Assembly: GCA_025642075.2 (NCBI GenBank)
Contig: JAODUO010000073.1
Location: 212,001-276,000, forward strand
Reading direction: 5' to 3'
Length of the DNA: 64,000 bases
DNA from: Ridgeia piscesae
Lineage: Eukaryota; Annelida; Polychaeta; Sabellida; Siboglinidae
The position numbers and the translations under genes were made by a program. Under the pieces are notes generated by a model that was not told the origin of the DNA, did not search any database, and was given only the letters and a program-made list of their open reading frames with translations. Numbering within the stretch: position 1 is the stretch's first letter; each line of letters begins with the position of its first letter. Below are positions 58,496 to 64,000 of the stretch, one piece after another.

Positions 58496-59107
58496 GGATG
58501 TACCAACAGTAGCCTGGAGTGTAAATGACCATGAATAATGACCACTGGTCAGCCAGGGCAATGTTTACATGTGCACATTACCACTGCTGGTGCTGCCAGT
58601 TACACAGCTGAAATGGGAATATTGATATATCTCTCACTGGCCACTCATTGCCCTGGTCAGTCACATACTACTGGACATACGTTTGTGGTAAACACAGCAG
58701 GCAGTATGCAAGACCATCCTTACTAACAGAGCATCAGTCCTTCCTGTCTCCCTCATAGGGCACTGGACTCTCACCAGCAACAGACAGCATGCATGTATTT
58801 CATGTACCTAACTGGCACCAACTTTTTACTAGTTGATAACATAAATTTGCTACTTATTAAAGGAGATGAGCGGATGCCAGAGGATAAATAAACAACAGCT
58901 AGATGTCAACATGGGGTGACAATTCACACGAGAAGTGCAACAAACAACTGTGCAGTTTGAAGCCAACAGTTGGGACTGGTGTAGCACTTAGATGAAAATA
59001 TTGTATGGTGAAACCAGACCATAGGTAGGACAAAACTGCTATATGAAGCCACCAATATGTAAGTTGGACTTAGGTGTGTGATAGACTGATTGGACATGCA
59101 TGCATGC

Positions 59108-62100
59108 ATGTGAGGCAGTGAGGGACAGAGAGTTAGGCAGTGAGGGACAGAGAGTGAGGCAGTGAGGGACAGAGATTGAGGCAGCGAGGGACAGAGAGTG
59201 AGGCAGTGAGGGACAGAGTGAGGCAGCGAGGGACAGAGAATGAGGCAGTGAGGGACAGAGGGTGAGGCATTGATGGACAGAGAGTGAGGTAGTGAGGACA
59301 GAGAGTGAGGTGGTGAGGACAGAGAGTGAGGCAGTGAGGGACAGAGAGTGAGGCAGTGAGGGACAGAGAGTGAGGCAGTGAGGACAGAGAGTGAGGCAGT
59401 GAGGACAGAGAGTGAGGCAGTGAGGGACAGAGAGTGAGGCAGTGAGGACAGAGAGTGAGGCAGTGAGGGACAGAGAGTGAGGCAGTGAGGGACAGAGAGT
59501 GAGGCAGTGAGGACAGAGAGTGAGGCAGTGAGGACAGAGAGTGAGGCAGTGAGGACAGAGAGTGAGGCAGTGAGGACAGAGAGTGAGGCAGTGAGGACAG
59601 AGTGAGGCAGTGAGGACAGAGAGCAGTGAGACAGAGTGAGCAGTGAGGGACAGAGAGTGAGGCAGTGAGGACAGAGAGTGAGGCAGTGAGGACAGAGTGA
59701 GGCAGTGAGGACAGAGAGTGAGGCAGTGAGGGACAGAGAGTGAGGTAGTGATGGACAGAGAGTGAGACAGTGAGGACAGAGAGTGAGGTGGTGAAAGACA
59801 GAGAGTGAGGCAGTGAGGGACAGAGTGAGGCAGTGAGGACAGGTGGTGAGGTAGTGAGGGACAGAGTGAGGCAGTGAGGACAGAGAGTGAGGCAGTGAGG
59901 ACAGAGTGAGGCAGTGAGGACAGAGTGAGGCAGTGAGGACAGAGAGTGAGGTAGTGATGGACAGAGAGTGAGGCAGTGAGGACAGAGTGAGGCAGTGAGG
60001 ACAGAGTGAGGCAGTGAGGACAGAGAGTGAGGCAGTGAGGACAGAGTGAGGTAGTGAGGACAGAGAGTGAGGCAGTGAGGGACAGAGTGAGGCAGTGAGG
60101 ACAGAGAGTGAGGCAGTGAGGACAGAGTGAGGTAGTGAGGACAGAGAGTGAGGCAGTGAGGGACAGAGAGTGAGGCAGTGAGGGACAGAGAGTGAGGCAG
60201 TGAGGGACAGAGAGTGAGGTAGTGAGGACAGAGTGAGGCAATGAGGACAGAGAGTGAGGCAGTGAGGGACAGAGTGAGGCATTGAGGGACAGAGAGTGAG
60301 GCAGTGAGGACAGAGAATGAGGCAGTGAGGACAGAGAGTGAGGCAGTGAGGACAGAGAGTGAGGCAGTGAGGGACAGAGAGTGAGGCAGTGAGTGAGACA
60401 GTGAGGGACAGAGAGTGAGACAGTGGGGGACAGAGAGTGAGGCAGTGAGGGACAGAGAGTGAGGCAGTGAGGGACAGAGAGTGAGGCAGTGAGTGAGACA
60501 GTGAGGGACAGAGAGTGAGACAGTGGGGGACAGAGAGTGAGGCAGTGAGGGACAGAGAGTGAGGCAGTGAGTGAGACAGTGAAGGACAGAGAGTGAGACA
60601 GTGGGGGACAGAGAGTGAGGCAGTGAGGGACAGAGAGTGAGGCAGTGAGGGACAGAGAGTGAGGCAGTGAGGGACAGAGAGTGAGGCAGTGAGGGACAGA
60701 GAGTGAGGCAGTGAGGGACAGAGTGAGGCAGTGAGGGACAGAGAGTGAGGCAGTGAGGACAGAGAGTGAGGCAGTGAGGACAGAGAGTGAGGCAGTGAGG
60801 ACAGAGAGTGAGGCAGTGAGGACAGAGAGTGAGGCAGTGAGGACAGAGAGTGAGGCAGTGAGGACAGAGTGAGACAGTGAGGACAGAGAGTTAGGCAGTG
60901 AGGGACAGAGAGTGAGGCAGTGAGGACAGAGAGTGAGGCAGTGAGGACAGAGAGTGAGGCAGTGAGGACAGAGAGTGAGCAGTGAGGACAGAGAGTGAGG
61001 CAGTGAGGGACAGAGAGTGAGGCAGTGAGGACAGAGAGTGAGGCAGTGAGGACAGAGAGTGAGGCAGTGAGGACAGAGGAGACAGTGAGGGACAGAGAGT
61101 GAGACAGTAGGATGAGGACAGAGAGTGAGGCAGTGAGGACAGAGAGTGAGGCAGTGGAGAGGACAGAGAGTAGGCAGTGAGGACAGAAGTAGGCAGTGAG
61201 GACAGAGAGTGAGGCAGTGAGGACAGAGTGAGCAGTGAGGACAGAGAGTAGGCAGTGAGGACAGAGAGTGAGGCAGTGAGGACAGAGGAGCAGTGAGGAC
61301 AGAGTGAGAGTGAGGACAGAGAGTGAGGCAGTGAGGACAGAGAGTGAGGCAGTGAGGACAGAGAGTGAGGCAGTGAGGGACAGAGAGTGAGGCAGTGAGG
61401 GACAGAGAGTGAGGCAGTGAGGGACAGAGAGTGAGGCAGTGAGGACAGAGTGAGGCAGTGAGGACAGAGGAGTGAGGCAGTGAGGACAGAGAGTGAGGCA
61501 GTGAGGACAGAGAGTTAGGCAGTGAGGACAGAGTGAGGCAGTGAGGACAGAGAGTGAGGCAGTGAGGACAGAGTGAGACAGTGAGGACAGAGAGTTAGGC
61601 AGTGAGGACAGAGAGTGAGGCAGTGAGGACAGAGAGTAGGCATGAGGACAGAGAGTGAGGCAGTGAGGACAGAGATGAGGCAGTGAGGACAGAGAGTGAG
61701 GCAGTGAGGACAGAGAGTGAGGCAGTGAGGACAGAGAGTAGGCAGTGGGGACAGAGAGTGAGGCAGTGAGGGACAGAGAGTGAGGCAGTGAGGACAGAGA
61801 GTGAGGCAGTGAGGACAGAGAGTGAGGCAGTGAGGAGAGGAGCAGAGGACAGAGTGAGGCAGTGAGGACAGAGAGTGAGGCAGTGAGGACAGAGAGTGAG
61901 GCAGTGAGGACAGAGAGTGAGGCAGTGAGGACAGAGAGTGAGGCAGTGAGGACAGAGAGTGAGGCAGTGAGGACAGAGAGTGAGAATGAGGACAGAGAGT
62001 GAGGCAGTGAGGACAGAGAGTGAGGGTGAGGACAGAGAGTGAGGCAGTGAGGACAGAGAGTGAGGCAGTGAGGACAGAGAGTGAGGTGGTGAAGGACAGA

Positions 62101-62610
62101 GAGTGAGGCAGTGAGGACAGAGAGTGAGGCAGTGAGGACAGAGAGTGAGGCAGTGAGGACAGAGAGTGAGGCAGTGAGGACAGAGAGTGAGGCAGTGAGG
62201 ACAGAGAGTGAGGTGGTGAAGGACAGAGAGTGAGGGTGAAGGACAGAGAGTGAGTGAGGCAGAGATGAGTGGGGAAGGACAGAGAGTGAGGCAGTGAGGA
62301 CAGAGTGACGAGGAAGAGTGAGGCAGTGAGGGACAGAGAGTGAGGCAGTGAGGACAAGAGTAGAGTGAGGACAAGATAGTGGGGAAGGACAGAGAGTGAG
62401 GCAGTGAGGACAGAGAGTGAGGCTGAGTGAAGGACAGAGAGTGAGGCAGTGAGGACAGAGAGTGAGGCAGTGAGGACAGAGAGTGAGGCAGTGAGGGACA
62501 GAGAGTGAGGCAGTGAGGACAGAGAGTGAGGCAGTGAGGACAGAGAGTGAGCAGTGGAGGACAGAGAGTGAGGTGGTGAAGGACAGAGAGTGAGGTGGTG
62601 AAGGACAGAG
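59108..62610. repeat. 21/22-bp minisatellite, about 160 copies (3.5 kb)
   Basis: Unit GAGTGAGGCAGTGAGGGACA plus GA, or with GAGGACA (one G fewer). The left part to about 61080 is orderly and the right part has more deletions. The long Leu/Ser/Pro/His-rich minus-strand frames are artefacts. Confidence 0.98.
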
Positions 62611-63004
62611 TACACATCACTGCACTGGTTCACTTCCCACTGCTCCTACTGCTGGGAAATCAACACTCCCACTAGTCGCTACTGCCATGATTGCCTTGGT
62701 TCCCCCATTCCCCAGACAAAGCCTACAACAATGTTAAGTCAACCCTGGCCTCGGGTATAGCTGGGTCAGCAGACATTTATGCTCAAATAATTTTTTACCA
62801 GACCAACATTTTAGGTATGTGTTCAGTGAATAATAGATTTTTTAACTCTTAAATTTCTACCCATTCGTTCAAATTTTTATTCGTTCAAAACAAACTTTGC
62901 CGGACCAACAAATTACGGGTCTCTAGATAGAGTAGTGTGGGGAGGCTTTTGAGTGCAGATGAGCTCGCTGTGGGCGAATCCCTTCATTTAGTCTGTAAAG
63001 GTAA

Positions 63005-63335
63005 GTTCTGATATAGTGCAGTATCCAACCCTCAGGATTGCTCAAAGCGCTTTACATTTTAATTACCTGACAGACCTATTCAATCAGACACCATCTCAAC
63101 TTCTCTGGGAAGCATCCAGCCATATGCTGCAATTAATGCATGAAGGCTGCTTGTACACATGTCCACCACTGTCTATAGCCAGGTACTCATTTATACAGCT
63201 GAGTGAACTGGAGCAATGTAGAGTGAAAAAACTTGCCCAAGGTTTTAACACTGCAACACAGGATTCAAACCCGGGTCCTCTTAGTCGAGAGTCCGTAATT
63301 CTACCCCTGAGCCAGTGTGCTCTACAAGTCTGGCC
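63005..63335 (-). mobile_element. tRNA-derived SINE, well preserved
   Basis: On the minus strand: A box TGGCTCAGGGGTAGA (63314-63300), then 42 nt later B box GGGTTTGAATCC (63272-63261), a body with CCTTGGGC and TTGCTCCAGTTCACTCAG, and a 3' part with AAAGCGCTTTGAGCAATCCT and GGGTTGGATACTGCACTATA. The 3' part resembles the AGCGCTATAT-type ends found in several animal SINE groups. No tRNA acceptor stem or full cloverleaf is present, so it is not a tRNA gene. Confidence 0.85.
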
Positions 63336-63500
63336 TCCCCCAGTAAGTCTGGCCTTCCCCCAGTAAGTCTGGCCTTCCCCCAGTAAGTCTGGCCTTCCCC
63401 CAGTAAGTCTGGCCTTCCCCCAGTAAGTCTGGCCTTCCCCCAGTAAGTCTGGCCTTCCCCCAGTAAGTCTGGCCTTCCCCCAGTAAGTCTGGCCTTCCCC
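63328..63500. repeat. 20-bp minisatellite, about 8-9 copies
   Basis: Unit AGTCTGGCCTTCCCCCAGTA. It starts directly at the 5' head of the SINE. Copies are almost identical. Confidence 0.97.
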
Positions 63501-63568
63501 ATCAGTCCCTTACCGTAGGAATGAAGATGTTATTTCTTGCCAAAGACCAGTACTAGTAGTCAGCAATA

Positions 63569-63569
<1 letters not shown>

Positions 63570-63622
<53 letters not shown>
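63570..63622. repeat. (TA)n microsatellite
   Basis: About 26 TA units. Confidence 0.97.
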
Positions 63623-63625
<3 letters not shown>

Positions 63626-64000
63626 CGATTACTTTAATATACATTACCAATTATGATTTTTATTATAAATATCAACAAGAAAAGGACGATATAAGAAAAT
63701 GCAAGCACTTGTTTTTCGAAGTGGTCGTCATTTATTTTCCCGTTTTTTGCTAGATAGAGTCAATGACTCAGTCAACCACAGGTGACACGTTTACCAACTG
63801 CACTGGGTGTGTTACATCCCCTGCCTCAGACACAGACACAGGCAGCAGGAACCCAGGCTGAGTGTCTGCAGACAGGCAACGTGAGATGAACAAAATGACA
63901 CGTGACAAGTTTCAAACTGCCGCATGGCAGTGGCATTCGAACTCCAGTGCCTTGTGCAGCAGTCCACTGTTGTTTTGTTGACAGTTATATTATCGTTTAA

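Larger units (their letters stand above)
55081..64000. other. AKT upstream intron (open at window end)
   Basis: No AKT PH-domain exon was found on the minus strand in this stretch, so the gene start is further right. 55611-57830 shows nothing recognisable. The remainder is arrays and a SINE, listed separately. Confidence 0.65.

Noticed and set aside
58924..62633. Ser/Leu/Pro/His-rich open frames of 340-450 codons on the minus strand
   Set aside because: Pure translation of the 21/22-bp array; two overlapping frames are equally open and insertions or deletions shift between them.
63255..63320. Possible tRNA gene (good A and B boxes)
   Set aside because: No acceptor stem or cloverleaf, and a 330-bp body follows that is shared with other copies: a SINE head.
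63480..63530. Possible AKT PH-domain exon before a gtaagg donor on the minus strand (reads NNIFIPT)
   Set aside because: The similarity to the NTFIIR block is superficial, a TAA lies just upstream in frame, and flanking PH residues are absent.

Overview
The window is animal nuclear DNA. Four protein-coding genes are recognisable: three by homology-length exons bounded by GT/AG splice sites, and one as a long intronless frame. The rest is AT-rich intron and intergenic DNA loaded with microsatellites, minisatellites and LINE/SINE debris. Protein style (an AKT ending in FSYHG-type tails), the repeat types and the compactness suggest a marine invertebrate, perhaps a mollusc or other lophotrochozoan. 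The species cannot be fixed from sequence alone.

Layout. (1) 1-28876, minus: ITPK1, the ATP-grasp inositol-polyphosphate kinase. Ten coding exons join in perfect phase from the start ATG at 28876 and run off the window at position 1 (368 codons present). Its introns hold a 33-bp array of 2.7 kb, a 32-bp array, a nearly complete CR1-like LINE (15.2-18.4 kb), a 42-bp array of 2.3 kb, a LINE endonuclease fragment, SINEs and long (CA)n. (2) 30491-34384, plus: DHX34, a DEAH-box RNA helicase of nonsense-mediated decay, 1297 aa on one uninterrupted exon, head-to-head with ITPK1. (3) 35246-35650, plus: LYSET/TMEM251, a small two-span Golgi membrane protein of the mannose-6-phosphate pathway. (4) 37698-55080, minus: AKT (RAC protein kinase). 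The end of the PH domain, the whole kinase domain and two alternative last exons are present; the start lies beyond position 64000. (5) 55081-64000: AKT upstream intron, dominated by a 3.5-kb array of about 22-bp units and ending in a well-preserved tRNA-derived SINE.

Functional links. ITPK1 makes higher inositol phosphates, and AKT is recruited by 3-phosphoinositides through its PH domain. LYSET serves lysosomal enzyme sorting and DHX34 serves mRNA surveillance. I see no operon-like logic. ITPK1 and LYSET are also close neighbours on human chromosome 14q32.12, so this pair looks like old conserved microsynteny.

Most notable: two tandemly duplicated, alternative AKT terminal exons that both keep the turn and hydrophobic motifs; a 55-bp minisatellite born inside the last coding stretch of a LINE; three copies of one SINE family, each abutting or containing a tandem array; and low-complexity arrays pressed against splice sites of ITPK1 and AKT. 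No CRISPR array, operon or bacterial-type system is present.
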